DNA of 58,858 bases, from the NCBI GenBank assembly GCA_025350965.1, contig JANXWV010000128.1, positions 1-58,858 on the forward strand, read 5' to 3'. The translations under genes were made by a program, and so were the position numbers. Positions 35,369-45,168 of the stretch are shown piece after piece. The notes under the pieces were generated by a model. That model was not told the DNA's origin. It saw only the letters and a list, made by a program, of their open reading frames with translations, and did no database searches. Origin of the DNA: Rhizobacter sp. (GTDB lineage: Bacteria > Pseudomonadota > Gammaproteobacteria > Burkholderiales > Burkholderiaceae_C). The first letter of the stretch is position 1. Each line of letters opens with the position of its first letter.

Positions 35369-36810
35369 ACCGCCTTCGAAAGCCCGTCATGAAACTCAAA
35401 CTTCTCGTGATCGCGCTGGTGACTCTCGGTGCCGTCGGTGCAGGGGGTTACGGCCTCTACACGCTTGGCGTGCAACGCGGCATGGGCATCGGTGCACTGA
35501 CCAGCGCACCGACCAGCGCACCGACCACCGCATCGGCCGGCGCAATGGCTTCGATGGGCGCAGCATCCGCCACGTCGGCCGCCAGCAAGCTGCCGCAAGG
35601 CATCGCCGAAGGCGAAGAAGCCACGCGCCGGCACATCCGCGCCGGCATCAAGGCCGGCGATGTTGACCCGGCCACCGGCAGCAAGGTCTTGTACTACCAC
35701 GACCCCATGGCGCCCGGGAGCAAGTTCGACAAGCCGGCCAAGTCGCCCTTCATGGACATGATGCTGGTGCCGGTCTATGCCGATGCCGGCACTGACGGCA
35801 GCCAGGTCACGGTGAGCCCGCGCACCCAGCAGAACCTGGGCGTGCGCACGGCCGAGGTGACGGAAGGCCTGCTTTCGCCGCAGGTTTCCGCGGTCGGCAG
35901 CATCGCGTTCAACGAACGCGACCAGGCGGTCGTGCAGGCGCGCGCCACCGGCTATGTCGAGAAGCTCCATGTGCGTGCCACGCTCGACCCGGTGCGCCAA
36001 GGGCAACCACTCGCGGACGTGTACGTGCCGGACTGGATCGCGGCGCAGGAAGAGTTCCTCTCGGTGCGGCGCATGCAGGCCACGGGCCTCGCACCGCTGG
36101 TCGATGGGGCGCGGCAGCGGATGCGCCAGGTCGGCATGAGCGATGCCCAGATTCAAACGGTCGAGAGCAGCGGCCGCACGCAGCCGCGCATCACCTTGAC
36201 GGCGCCGATCAGCGGTGTGCTGGTCGAGTTGACCGCACGCGACGGCATGACGGTGATGCCCGGCGCCACGCTGTTCCGCATCAATGGCCTGGCCACCGTT
36301 TGGGCGAATGCGGACGTCCCGGAAAGCCAGGCGGCGCTGGTGCGGCCCGGTGCGCGGGTGCAGGCGCGCAGCCCTGCTGTTCCCGGTGTCACTTTCAATG
36401 GCACGGTGCAGGCCTTGCTGCCGGACGTGAACTCTGCGACCCGAACCTTGAAGGCCCGGCTCGAGCTGGCGAACCCGGGTTCGCGCCTCGTGCCCGGCAT
36501 GTCGGTGCAAATGCAGTTCCTGAACCCGCGTGGCAACCCGAGTGCGGAGAAGTCGCTGCTGATCCCCACCGAAGCGGTGATTCAGACGGGCCGCCGCACG
36601 GTGGTGATGGTGGCTGAGGAGGGCGGCAGCTTCCGTCCGGTGGAGGTCGAAGCCGGCATCGAGAGTGCTGGCCAGACAGAAATCAGGCGTGGCCTCAAAA
36701 CCGGCCAGCGCGTGGTGGTGTCAGCGCAGTTCCTGATCGATTCCGAAGCGAGCCTGAAAGGCGTCGAAGCGCGTTTGAACGGCGAGCCCGCCACAGGGGG
36801 CAAGCCATGA
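35365..36810 (+). CDS. cusB: CusB-like periplasmic adaptor with heavy-metal-binding domain
   Basis: 481 residues from ATG 35365. It has an N-terminal membrane segment (about 11-28) and a Ser/Thr/Ala/Met-rich linker. A heavy-metal-binding domain follows at about 109-137 ([20 protein letters not shown] then MDMMLVPVY), the YHDPM...P-K-PMDM pattern known from CusB and related adaptors. Then come the barrel-sandwich hybrid, alpha-hairpin and beta-barrel modules. The Met residues support Cu(I)/Ag(I) handling. The stop overlaps the start of the permease gene by 4 bp. Confidence 0.93.
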   Translation: MNRLRKPVMKLKLLVIALVTLGAVGAGGYGLYTLGVQRGMGIGALTSAPTSAPTTASAGAMASMGAASATSAASKLPQGIAEGEEATRRHIRAGIKAGDVDPATGSKVLYYHDPMAPGSKFDKPAKSPFMDMMLVPVYADAGTDGSQVTVSPRTQQNLGVRTAEVTEGLLSPQVSAVGSIAFNERDQAVVQARATGYVEKLHVRATLDPVRQGQPLADVYVPDWIAAQEEFLSVRRMQATGLAPLVDGARQRMRQVGMSDAQIQTVESSGRTQPRITLTAPISGVLVELTARDGMTVMPGATLFRINGLATVWANADVPESQAALVRPGARVQARSPAVPGVTFNGTVQALLPDVNSATRTLKARLELANPGSRLVPGMSVQMQFLNPRGNPSAEKSLLIPTEAVIQTGRRTVVMVAEEGGSFRPVEVEAGIESAGQTEIRRGLKTGQRVVVSAQFLIDSEASLKGVEARLNGEPATGGKP

Positions 36811-39800
36811 TTGCCCGGCTGATTCGGTGGTCGCTCGGCAACCGCTTTCTCGTGCTTCTTGCGACCGTGCTGCTCGCGGCGTGGGGGGTGTACTCGTTGC
36901 TTCGAACGCCACTCGACGCGCTGCCCGACCTGTCGGACGTGCAGGTCATCATCCGCACGAGCTACCCGGGTCAGGCGCCGCGCATCGTCGAAAATCAGGT
37001 GACCTACCCGCTTTCCACCACCATGCTGTCGGTGCCGGGCGCCAAGACCGTGCGTGGCTACTCGTTCTTCGGCGACTCGTTCGTCTACGTGCTGTTCGAA
37101 GACGGCGTCGACCTGTATTGGGCGCGCTCGCGGGTGCTGGAGTATCTGAACCAGGTGCAGGGGCGCTTGCCCGCCGCTGCGAAGGCATCGCTCGGGCCCG
37201 ACGCCACCGGCGTGGGCTGGATCTACCAGTACGCGCTGGTCGACCGCACTGGAACGCAAGACGCGGGGCAACTGCGCGCGTTGCAGGACTGGTTCCTGAA
37301 ATACGAGCTGAAGACCGTGCCGAACGTGGCCGAGGTCGCGTCGGTCGGCGGCATGGTGCGGCAGTACCAGGTCGTGCTCGACCCCGACAAGCTCGCGGCC
37401 TACAACATCCCGCACACCCGGGTGGTGGAGGCGCTGCAGCGCGCCAATCAGGAGGCCGGCGGCTCGGTGCTCGAACTCGGCGAGGCCGAGTACGTGGTGC
37501 GGGCCTCGGGCTACCTGCAAGGCCTCGACGACTTCCGCAAGGTGCCGTTGATGACGACGGCAGCGGGCGTGTCGGTGCGCCTGGGTGATGTGGCGCGCGT
37601 GCAAGTCGGCCCGGAGATGCGGCGCGGCATCGGCGAACTCGACGGTGACGGCGAAGCGACCGGCGGCGTGATCGTGATGCGCTCGGGCAAGAACGCGCTG
37701 GAGACGATCGCAGCCGTCAAGGCGAAGCTCAAGGCCTTGCAGGCCAGCCTGCCTCAGGGCGTCGAGATCGTGCCGGTCTACGACCGCTCAAACCTGATCG
37801 AACGCGCGGTCGAGAACCTGACCCACAAGCTCGGCGAAGAGTTTCTCGTCGTCGCGGTGGTGTGCTTCGTCTTTCTGTTCCACCTGCGCTCGGCGCTGGT
37901 TGCGATCATCTCGCTGCCGCTCGGCATCCTGGCTGCGTTCATCGTGATGCACTACCAGGGCGTCAATGCCAACATCATGTCGCTCGGCGGGATTGCGATT
38001 GCCATCGGCGCGATGGTCGACGCGGCGGTCGTGATGATCGAGAACGCGCACAAGCATCTCGAACGCTGGGGGCACGCTCACCCCCATGGGAAGCTTGAAG
38101 GCGAAGCGCGCTGGGCCGTGATCGGCGACGCCGCCGCCGAGGTCGGGCCGGCGCTGTTCTTCTCGTTGCTGATCATCACGCTGTCGTTCATTCCGGTGTT
38201 CACGCTGGAGGCGCAGGAAGGGCGCCTGTTCGCACCGCTGGCCTTCACGAAGACCTATGCGATGGCGGCAGCGGCCGGCTTGTCGGTCACGCTGGTCCCG
38301 GTGCTGATGGGCTACTTGATTCGCGGCCGCATCCCGAGCGAGAAGAGCAACCCGTTGAACCGGGTGCTGATAGCGGCTTACCGCCCGCTGCTGAATGTGG
38401 CGCTGCGTGCGCCGAAGTCGACGCTGGTCGTGGCCGCAGTGTTGATGCTGTTGAGCCTGTGGCCGCTACAGCACATCGGCGGCGAGTTCATGCCGAGGCT
38501 GGACGAAGGTGACCTGCTGTACATGCCGTCGGCCTTGCCGGGCCTGGCCGTCGGCAAGGCGGCCGAGCTGCTGCAGCAGACCGACCGCCTCATCAAGACC
38601 GTGCCCGAAGTGCTCAGCGTGTACGGCAAGGCGGGCCGCGCCGAGACCGCCACCGACCCGGCGCCGATGGAGATGTTCGAGACCACGATCCAGTTCAAGC
38701 CGAAGAGCGAATGGCGCGCCGGCATGACGCAGGACAAGCTGGTCGACGAACTCGACCGCATCGTCAAGGTGCCCGGCATTGCCAACATCTGGGTGCCGCC
38801 GATCCGCAACCGCATCGACATGCTGGCGACCGGCATCAAGAGCCCGGTAGGCGTCAAGGTGGCGGGCGCCGACCTGGCCGTGATCGACCGTGTGACCGGC
38901 GAGATCGAGCAGGCGCTGAAGGGCGTGCCGGGGGTCAGCAGCGCACTCGCCGAGCGCCTGACCGGCGGGCGCTATGTGGACGTGAACATTCGCCGCGACG
39001 ACGCTGCCCGCTTCGGCATGAACATCGCCGACGTTCAGTCGGTGATCGCCTCGGCGGTCGGCGGCGAGAACATCGGCGAGGTGGTCGACGGCTTGCAGCG
39101 CTTTCCAATCAGCGTGCGCTACCCGCGCGAGCTGCGTGACTCGCTGGCGAAGCTGCGCAACCTGCCCATCGTGAGTGAACGCGGTGCGCGGCTGCTGCTC
39201 TCGGACGTGGCCGACATCCGTGTCACCGATGGCCCGCCGATGCTGCGCAGCGAGAACGCACGGCTGTCGGGCTGGGTCTATGTCGACATCCGCGGTCGTG
39301 ACCTGCTGGGCGCCGTGCACGACATGCAGCGCGCCGTCGTGCAGGGCGTGAAGCTGCCGCCGGGCTACTCGATCAGCTGGTCGGGCCAGTTCGAATTCCT
39401 GGAGCGCGCGACCGCCAAGCTGAAGGTGGTCGTGCCGTTCACGCTGCTGATCATCTTCGTGCTGCTGTACCTGACGTTTGCAGCCTTCGACGAGGCCTTG
39501 CTGATCATGGCGGCGCTGCCGTTCGCGCTGCTCGGTGGCATATGGCTGCTGTACCTGCTCGGCTACAACCTGTCGGTGGCGGGCGCGGTGGGATTCATCG
39601 CGCTGGCGGGTGTGTCGGCCGAGTTCGGCGTGATCATGTTGCTCTACCTGAAGAGCGCGTGGAGCGAACGCATCGCGCAGGGCAAGACGAGCACCGAAGA
39701 CTTGCTCGACGCGATCCGCGAAGGCGCGGTACTTCGGGTGCGGCCGAAAGCCATGACGGTGGCCGTGATCCTGGCCGGCCTGCTGCCCATCATGTGGGGC

Positions 39801-39986
39801 AGCGGCACGGGCAGCGAAGTGATGCAGCGCATTGCCGCGCCGATGGTCGGCGGCATGATCACCGCGCCACTGCTGTCGATGTTCGTGATCCCGGCGGCTT
39901 ACCTGCTGCTGCGCCGGCCGCGTCGGGCGGCTGTCAATGCCGGTGCGCATGGTGCGCGTCAGGAACGTGGGGGTGGGCATGCCTAA
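36807..39986 (+). CDS. cusA: CusA-like heavy-metal RND efflux permease
   Basis: 1059 residues. HME-RND signatures are present: [20 protein letters not shown] (TM1), [20 protein letters not shown] (about 39-58), the TM4 proton-relay Asp in [17 protein letters not shown] (about 401-417), and [20 protein letters not shown] followed by [10 protein letters not shown], containing Met residues in the regions that ligate Cu(I) in CusA. With the adaptor and channel it would export copper or silver. An alternative is Zn/Co/Cd (CzcA), but the Met content and KSPVGVKV favour the monovalent group. The last 53 bp overlap, on the opposite strand, the tail of the EamA transporter gene. Confidence 0.94.
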   Translation: MIARLIRWSLGNRFLVLLATVLLAAWGVYSLLRTPLDALPDLSDVQVIIRTSYPGQAPRIVENQVTYPLSTTMLSVPGAKTVRGYSFFGDSFVYVLFEDGVDLYWARSRVLEYLNQVQGRLPAAAKASLGPDATGVGWIYQYALVDRTGTQDAGQLRALQDWFLKYELKTVPNVAEVASVGGMVRQYQVVLDPDKLAAYNIPHTRVVEALQRANQEAGGSVLELGEAEYVVRASGYLQGLDDFRKVPLMTTAAGVSVRLGDVARVQVGPEMRRGIGELDGDGEATGGVIVMRSGKNALETIAAVKAKLKALQASLPQGVEIVPVYDRSNLIERAVENLTHKLGEEFLVVAVVCFVFLFHLRSALVAIISLPLGILAAFIVMHYQGVNANIMSLGGIAIAIGAMVDAAVVMIENAHKHLERWGHAHPHGKLEGEARWAVIGDAAAEVGPALFFSLLIITLSFIPVFTLEAQEGRLFAPLAFTKTYAMAAAAGLSVTLVPVLMGYLIRGRIPSEKSNPLNRVLIAAYRPLLNVALRAPKSTLVVAAVLMLLSLWPLQHIGGEFMPRLDEGDLLYMPSALPGLAVGKAAELLQQTDRLIKTVPEVLSVYGKAGRAETATDPAPMEMFETTIQFKPKSEWRAGMTQDKLVDELDRIVKVPGIANIWVPPIRNRIDMLATGIKSPVGVKVAGADLAVIDRVTGEIEQALKGVPGVSSALAERLTGGRYVDVNIRRDDAARFGMNIADVQSVIASAVGGENIGEVVDGLQRFPISVRYPRELRDSLAKLRNLPIVSERGARLLLSDVADIRVTDGPPMLRSENARLSGWVYVDIRGRDLLGAVHDMQRAVVQGVKLPPGYSISWSGQFEFLERATAKLKVVVPFTLLIIFVLLYLTFAAFDEALLIMAALPFALLGGIWLLYLLGYNLSVAGAVGFIALAGVSAEFGVIMLLYLKSAWSERIAQGKTSTEDLLDAIREGAVLRVRPKAMTVAVILAGLLPIMWGSGTGSEVMQRIAAPMVGGMITAPLLSMFVIPAAYLLLRRPRRAAVNAGAHGARQERGGGHA

Positions 39987-40983
39987 GGGGCTCGTGCGCA
40001 TGCCGGTGGCTGTGCGCACCTTCGGGCATCGGCTCATGCGTGTGTCCATGGTGCATGTCGTCATGGCGGTGCGCGTGCTCGTGCTCCCCGGCCTCATGTT
40101 CATGCGCGTGCCCGTGTGACTCGGCCAGGTGCAGGGCAACACCCGCCAGCATCAGCGCCCCACCGGCGGCCATGCCCCCACTCACTGAGCGGTCACCCAG
40201 CACGATGGCCAGCAGCGCGCCGATGAACGGCGCGAAGGCGAACACCGACCCGGTGCGGGCGGCGCCGAATGCACGTTGTGCCAGCAGGTACAGGCGCAGG
40301 CTCAGCCCATAGCCACCGGCGCCGATGGCCAGCAGCGCAAGTGCTGCAACGGCGCTCGGCCATGACTCGTGCGCTGCGGCAGCAAGTGCGGCGGTGGTCG
40401 CCGCGCCGAGAAGCGACTTGCCCAGCACGACCTGGCCAGGGTCGCGTTCCGCCAATGCCCGGGACAAGGTGTTGTCCAGCCCCCAAGCAGCGGTGGCCGC
40501 CAGCACGGCGAGCAGCCCGAGCCATTGCGCCCCGCCGCTCATTCCGCGGTCCAGCACCAGCACCACCCCGCCTGCGAGCAACAGCAGCATCGCAGCCCAG
40601 ACCCGGGCGTCCATGACCTCGCGGTAGAGCAGGCGCGCCAGCACGACCGTGAACAAGGCCTCGAGCGCGAGCATCAGCGACCCGCTGGTGCCGCTGGTGT
40701 GCTGCAGGCCCCAGGCCAGCGCCACCGGGCCGATGGCGGCCCCGAACAAGGCCATCCAGGCCAGGCGGGGAAGGTCGCCACGGCGCACTGAAGCCTCGCG
40801 CTCGACCGGCTCGCGCAGCAAGGCGCCGACCAGCGCGGCACCGAAGTACAACAGTGCAGCGGTGGTGAACGCGCCGAGGCCGGCACCGGCGTGCTGCACG
40901 AGCGGGGTGCTGATGCCGAACAGCGCTGCTGCCAGCAAGGCCAACCCGCCCCCGCGCAGGGCGGGCATCTGCGCAGCCTTCAC
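39934..40983 (-). CDS. EamA/DMT-superfamily transporter with a His-rich C-terminal tail
   Basis: 349 residues from ATG 40983. Ten hydrophobic segments fill residues 8-285, in two EamA repeats ([14 protein letters not shown] near the start; [13 protein letters not shown] begins the second). The last about 62 residues are soluble and hold more than 20 His among Glu, Asp and Met ([20 protein letters not shown]). This gives a likely metal-binding tail unusual for EamA proteins. The tail is encoded antisense to the end of cusA. The start overlaps the photolyase-like gene stop by 4 bp. A decayed paralogue lies at 42520-43003. The cargo is unknown; Zn/Ni/Cu buffering by the tail is inferred. Confidence 0.85.
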   Translation of the reverse strand: MKAAQMPALRGGGLALLAAALFGISTPLVQHAGAGLGAFTTAALLYFGAALVGALLREPVEREASVRRGDLPRLAWMALFGAAIGPVALAWGLQHTSGTSGSLMLALEALFTVVLARLLYREVMDARVWAAMLLLLAGGVVLVLDRGMSGGAQWLGLLAVLAATAAWGLDNTLSRALAERDPGQVVLGKSLLGAATTAALAAAAHESWPSAVAALALLAIGAGGYGLSLRLYLLAQRAFGAARTGSVFAFAPFIGALLAIVLGDRSVSGGMAAGGALMLAGVALHLAESHGHAHEHEAGEHEHAHRHDDMHHGHTHEPMPEGAHSHRHAHEPLRHAHPHVPDAHHAHRH

Positions 40984-42218
40984 GGGGGCAGGCTCTCTGT
41001 GCGCCGTGGCTCATTCAGCGCGTGGCTCGCCGCCAGAAGGTCGGCCGCCGTGTGCAGCCCGCGTGAAGCGCGGTTCCACCACTGCGTGAAGGAGTCGCAG
41101 CGCCGGTCGACAGCCGGAAACAGCGCTGACGCCTCGACACATTCGGCCCACTGCGCCAGCCATGGCGCAAGGTGAGGCTCGCCGACGCTGCGCACGCTGC
41201 GGGCACCCTTCAAGGCCGCGCCGATGGCGGCTGCGTCACCACACCAGCGTTCATCACAAAGCTCGGCCATGCGGGTGTTGACGAAGTGCCAGCGCCGTTC
41301 GCTCCATGGCCAGACGCGGTGAAAGTCATCCACAAAAACACCGATCACCCGCGTGCCGGCAGGCAAGGTGGCCGGAAGTTCGCCCAGGTTCCAGGGGTGA
41401 ACGATCCACACATCGTGGCCCGCCACGGCGCCAGCGTCGGGGGCCGTCAAGCCACGCTCGGCGGGCGGGCGAGCGGCGAGCGGCGGCTCAACCTGCGAAC
41501 CGCTGCCGTCACGTGCTTCGCGCTCGCGTGGGCGCGGCCACACCGGCTGCCGCGCCATGTGGTCGAGCGCTTCGTACGATGTGTCGATCACGCTGCCGGG
41601 GCTGTGCCAACCGGCGGGTGCATAGCGCGCCACGTTGTCGGCATTGAAGAGGTAGGGCTTGCTGCTGCCGGTTCCGGCCACCCATTGCCAGCTGAGGTGA
41701 TTGCTGGCGAGGTCGCCGTCGAGCAGGTGGCCGTACAACCAGTCGGCACCCACGCGCCAGTGCGCCTTGCGCACATGCACCACATAGCTGGCCAGCCACA
41801 TGCGGGCGTGGTTGTGCAGCATGCCGGTCGCATACAGCGTGCGCACCGCTTCGTCCACCACCGGCACACCGGTGCGCGCCTCGCGTATGTCGAGCGGCAG
41901 GTCGACCGAGTAGGCGTCGTCGGGCAGCAGCCCTTCATGCAGCGAGCGCAGGATGCCGTCGCCGCGGTGCCGCCACACATGCCGGAAGTAGGCGCGCCAG
42001 CCGAGCTCGTAGATGAACTTGTGCTGCACGTCGAGCGCATGGCGCACGGCCACGCCGGCAAGCACGTCGGCCAGGGTGACGAAGCCGTGCGTGATGTAGG
42101 GCGACAGGCCAGTGACCGCGCCGTCGAGCGCGTTGCGCGTGCGTGCGTACGCGGCGGGTCGCACCGCCGCAATACGGGCATGTGTTGCGGCGAGTGTGGG
42201 CGCGAAGGCTTCGTTCAT
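40980..42218 (-). CDS. Photolyase/cryptochrome-like FAD-binding protein with reversed domain order
   Basis: 412 residues from ATG 42218 (MNEAFAPTLAATHARIAAVR). Residues about 15-215 form the photolyase FAD-binding helical domain: RNALDGAVTGLSPYITHGF, ELGWRAYFRHVWRHRGDGIL, TGVPVVDEAVRTLYATGMLH, NHARMWLASYVVHVRK and HLLDGDLASNHLSWQWVAG. After a linker, an alpha/beta segment (about 265-385: HDVWIVHPWNLGELPATLP, GVFVDDFHRVWPWSERRWHF) resembles the photolyase N-terminal domain. In ordinary photolyases the alpha/beta domain comes first. DNA repair or light sensing cannot be told apart. It is coupled to the arsH remnant upstream and the EamA gene downstream by 4-bp overlaps. Confidence 0.85.
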   Translation of the reverse strand: MNEAFAPTLAATHARIAAVRPAAYARTRNALDGAVTGLSPYITHGFVTLADVLAGVAVRHALDVQHKFIYELGWRAYFRHVWRHRGDGILRSLHEGLLPDDAYSVDLPLDIREARTGVPVVDEAVRTLYATGMLHNHARMWLASYVVHVRKAHWRVGADWLYGHLLDGDLASNHLSWQWVAGTGSSKPYLFNADNVARYAPAGWHSPGSVIDTSYEALDHMARQPVWPRPREREARDGSGSQVEPPLAARPPAERGLTAPDAGAVAGHDVWIVHPWNLGELPATLPAGTRVIGVFVDDFHRVWPWSERRWHFVNTRMAELCDERWCGDAAAIGAALKGARSVRSVGEPHLAPWLAQWAECVEASALFPAVDRRCDSFTQWWNRASRGLHTAADLLAASHALNEPRRTESLPP

Positions 42219-42517
42219 GAACGGTCGACGCTTTCCCTGCGCTTGCTGTAGCGATCCACCAGGTACGGCGCCACGTCGCGCGTCAGCAGCGTGAACTTCA
42301 TCGGCTCTTCCATCACGCCGACCACGCGCTCGTGGTCGGCCGAAGGCTTCATGCGGCCGGCGTCGTCGAATTCGAGAATGGCTTTGGCCACCGATGTTTG
42401 ATTCGGGATCGTGATCATGCGCATCCAGCGGCCGAGCACGCGCAGCTCGTGCAACATGTGGTGGGTCTCGGGCGCCGAGTCGGACAAGGGCAGGCACGCC
42501 GGGTCGAAGAGGCGCAT
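42215..42517 (-). pseudogene. arsH: Remnant of arsH (NADPH-dependent organoarsenical oxidase) with internal deletion
   Basis: The frame reads RLFDPACLPLSDSAPETHH, a match to the early-middle of ArsH, then jumps at HELR directly to VLGRWMRMITIPNQTSVAKA and continues to KFTLLTRDVAPYLVDRYSKR, the ArsH C-terminus. From family knowledge about 65 residues are missing, including the CSPERHGAMTG flavin-site segment. The N-terminus is replaced at about 42517 by the decayed EamA gene. The protein cannot be functional. The stop overlaps the photolyase-like start (ATGA), suggesting the intact gene once headed that operon. Confidence 0.75.
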
Positions 42518-42519
42518 GC

Positions 42520-43003
42520 ACCGAGCAGGCCGAGCACATGCGCCCCGCCGGCCGTTCTGCGGTCGAGTACGAGCACCACGCCTTGGGCACGCAACAGCAT
42601 CGCAGCGCAGACCCGGGCGTCCATGACCTCGCGGTGAAGCAGGCACGCCAGCACGACCGTGAACAAGGCGTCGGGCGCCAGCATCAGCGACCCGTTGGTG
42701 CCGCTGGTGCCGCTGGTGTGCTGCGGGCCCCGAGGCCAGTGGCACCGGGCCGATGGCCGCGCCGACCAAGGCCGTCCAGGCCGGGCAGGGCAGGTCGCTA
42801 CGGCGCACCGCAGCCTCGCGCTCGACCGGCTCGCGCAGCGAGGCGCCGAGCAGCGCGGCACCAAAGTACACCAGTGCAGCGGTGGTAAACGGGCCGAGGC
42901 CAGCACCGGCGCGCTGCACCGACGGCGAGCGGGTGCCGAACAGCGCCGCCGCCGGCAAGGCCAACACGCCACCGCGCAAGGCAGGCATTTCGATGGTCTT
43001 CAT
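42520..43003 (-). pseudogene. Decayed second copy of the EamA transporter gene
   Basis: It starts at ATG 43003 and reads MKTIEMPALRGGVLALPAAA, closely parallel to the intact copy at 40983 ([20 protein letters not shown]). Similarity continues through GAGLGPFTTAALVYFGAALL and the REPVEREA segment. A one-base insertion near 42733 shifts the frame. The other frame then continues [20 protein letters not shown] (with a 9-bp tandem insertion) to VLDRRTAGGAHVLGLLG, where homology stops at about 42520. The second half of the gene and the His-rich tail are absent. Confidence 0.78.
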
Positions 43004-43061
43004 CCAGCATGATTCTCGCAGCCCGCCCGGGCCAGGCTGTGACGGATTGATTCCCCGACTT

Positions 43062-43077
43062 TGTACGCCAGAGTACA
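43062..43077. promoter_or_regulatory. Palindrome TGTAC-N6-GTACA in the decayed region
   Basis: TGTACGCCAGAGTACA is a perfect 5+5 palindrome with a 6-bp spacer, about 60 bp upstream of the decayed transporter's ATG (43003). It could be an old operator for that transcript; I cannot link it to a known regulator. The surrounding 43004-43300 shows no intact gene. Confidence 0.3.
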
Positions 43078-43299
43078 GACGGCCACCACGAAGCCTGCGA
43101 TCATGTTCGGAGTTCCGAAGAGGCGCGGCGCCAATCGACGTTGGCGGCCGCGATTGTCTGTTGGCGGCGCGTCGAGCGCAGTTCCCATTCCGGATCGTGC
43201 TATGCCCTCCCGGGAATCTGTCATGCACATCGCAAGAAATGCCTCCACCTTCGCCATCGAAATGGGCGAGGCGGGGGGCCCGCCGAAACGGCGCGACAG

Positions 43300-44053
43300 G
43301 AAGGCTTGCTCAAGACCTTGGCGCTGCAGAACGCGATCTTCAACAGCACTAATTTCTCCAGCCTTTCCACCGACGTGACGAACAAGATCACGCCGGCCGA
43401 CATTTCGAACCCGCAGGAGCTGATCACGCGGGCCAAGGCACTGAGCTTCGAATTGGGGACCGAGATCACGACGGGCTTCGAGGCGTTGGTGTTCAAGGCG
43501 TCGTGCGGCATCGAAGACATCTACGATGTTGACCTAGGTTCGCAAGGACGCCAGCCACCTGCCGGCGGTGGTGTCGGTCACGGCCCTGCGTGACGTGCGC
43601 AAAGCCATCATCGGCTACCTGCTAATCGGCACCGATAACACCGCCCGCAAACAGGCCGATGAAGCGCGCCAGGAGCGAAACGCCGCGCTGCAGCGCGCCA
43701 AGCTTGTGGCCGAAAAGGCCAACCTCACCAAATCGGGCTTCCTGTCCAGCAGGAGCCACGAGTTGCGCTCGCCGCTCGCCACTCAACACGATTCTGGGTT
43801 TTGTGCAACGGATCGGATCGGGTACGCCAGTACCGACGGCGGGCCAGATAGAGAGCGTCGACCAGATTCTTCAAGCCGGCTGGTACCCGCTAGAGCTGAT
43901 CAACGAAATCCTCGACCTGTCGCTGATCGAGTCGGGCAAGTTGCCGCTGTCGCCGGAATGCATCTCGTTGAACGAAGTGCCGAACGACCGCGACGCCATG
44001 ACCGAGCCACAGGCGCACAAGATCGGCATCCGGGTGAGCTTCTCCGGGTGCGA
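43300..44053 (+). pseudogene. Shattered PAS-domain hybrid histidine kinase gene
   Basis: Fragments of a multi-PAS sensor kinase appear in changing frames. The first is LALQNAIFNSTNFSSLSTD, then directly VTNKITPADISNPQELITRA (the centre of the PAS domain is missing) and FEALVFKASCGIEDIYDVDL (to about 43534). A shift leads to RKDASHLPAVVSVTALRD and IIGYLLIGTDNTARKQADEA. The kinase dimerisation region KANLTKSGFLSSRSHELRSP (H-box, about 43724-43783) follows. Another shift gives NTILGFVQRIGSGTPVPTAG and INEILDLSLIESGKLPLSPE (to about 43970), ending near GIRVSFSGCDE. The ATPase domain is missing. At least two frameshifts and two deletions make it non-functional. Confidence 0.75.
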
Positions 44054-44968
44054 CGAGTCCACTACGTCGAGAAGAAGCGGCGGGCCAAAGACGGCTTGCT
44101 GCTGAAGACACGCACCCGGTCGGACTGCCTGAACATGGTCGGGCCGGCCCGCACCACCGAGAAGGGCTCGCGGCAATCGGCGGGTGGTCTGCACCCAATC
44201 GCACACATGGCCCTCAACGAACTTGCCGCCGGTGACATCCGCGAGGCGTACGACGCGGCAGCAAAGCGTTCCGTTCGACGAGCGGCGTATGCAATGCAAG
44301 TGCTGCGCGCCGTGCTTCGATGGCATGGCGTGGACGTGCCCGACAACCCGCTGGGCCGCGAAACTGCCGGCCGCGACCGGATCACCATCCGGGCGCCTCA
44401 TGGTGATCCGTCACCCATCCTTCCGAAAATGCCGGGCGCTTGGTGGCGGGCCGCACGCATTGCCCCGTCGCAGGTGGCTGCCGTGTACGACCGTTTCCAA
44501 CTGCTTACTGGCTGTCGGGTGATCGAGATCCACGGCCACAAGCTCCATGGCTACCCGCCGATCACGGTGGGCGATATCGATCAGCGAGGGGGCAGGGCAG
44601 GGCTTCGGGACACGAAGAACCGCCGCGATCACAAGCTGCTTTTGTCGACCCAGGTGCTCGAGACCGCCAAACGCAACTGTGTCTGGCGCAAGACAGAGAA
44701 GCCGCTGTCCCCCGTCGTCGACGCGCGCAAGACGCTCGCGTGGATCAACGCGAAGGCCGGCACGAACGTGCAAGGGCACGGTCTGCGGGCGACATTTGCC
44801 AGCGTCGCCGAAGAACTGGAATCCTCGGCATCGTTCAAGCGGATGATGGATGGTGCCATTGATGGCGATGTAACCCTGGGGCACTACGTGGCGAAGAGCG
44901 AGGCGCAACTGCGCGCAGGTTGGCAGGCAGTCGCGGACTTCGTCGGGCAAGCTGCGAAGCAGCACTGA
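44054..44968 (+). pseudogene. 5'-truncated phage/island-type tyrosine integrase joined to kinase debris
   Basis: From about 44054 the frame reads VEKKRRAKDGLLLKTRTRSD and continues through a core-binding domain and a catalytic domain: R in LLTGCRVIEIHG, K in RDTKNRRDHKLLLS, HxLR in GHGLRATFASVAEEL, and a GHYV segment near the end carrying the likely nucleophilic Tyr. So the catalytic centre looks complete. The N-terminal arm is missing, and an open frame runs without a stop from 43568 in the kinase remnant into the integrase. It may be translated as a chimera, but is more likely a dead end of a lost island. Confidence 0.7.
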
Positions 44969-45168
44969 ACCATGCAGCAAGAGCCTCAAAAAGGACTTGC
45001 TAACGACCTCACGGCTGGAATGGCTGGCTGCTCCAGTGTCACCCGCAGCGGGCGGCGTGGCGCCCTAGAATGAAGTGGGCGGATTCTTGGGCTCAGCTCG
45101 CGCGACCGGGTGAGTTCGTGTCCTCTGTGTGCTTCACCTACAACGTAAGTAGAACGAACCAGTCCCTG

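Noticed and set aside
42215-43228. A 337-residue fused transporter-ArsH protein
   Set aside because: The middle is out of frame relative to the transporter and the ArsH part has an internal deletion; it is a chance open frame through two pseudogenes.
43568-44968. A single 466-residue gene
   Set aside because: The first part is out-of-frame kinase debris and the second an integrase catalytic domain; treated as two remnants sharing an accidental open frame.
33414-44968. tRNA-Gly as the attachment site of the island carrying the integrase remnant
   Set aside because: No second copy of the tRNA 3' end is visible near the integrase or the decayed region, and an intact Cus operon lies between them.
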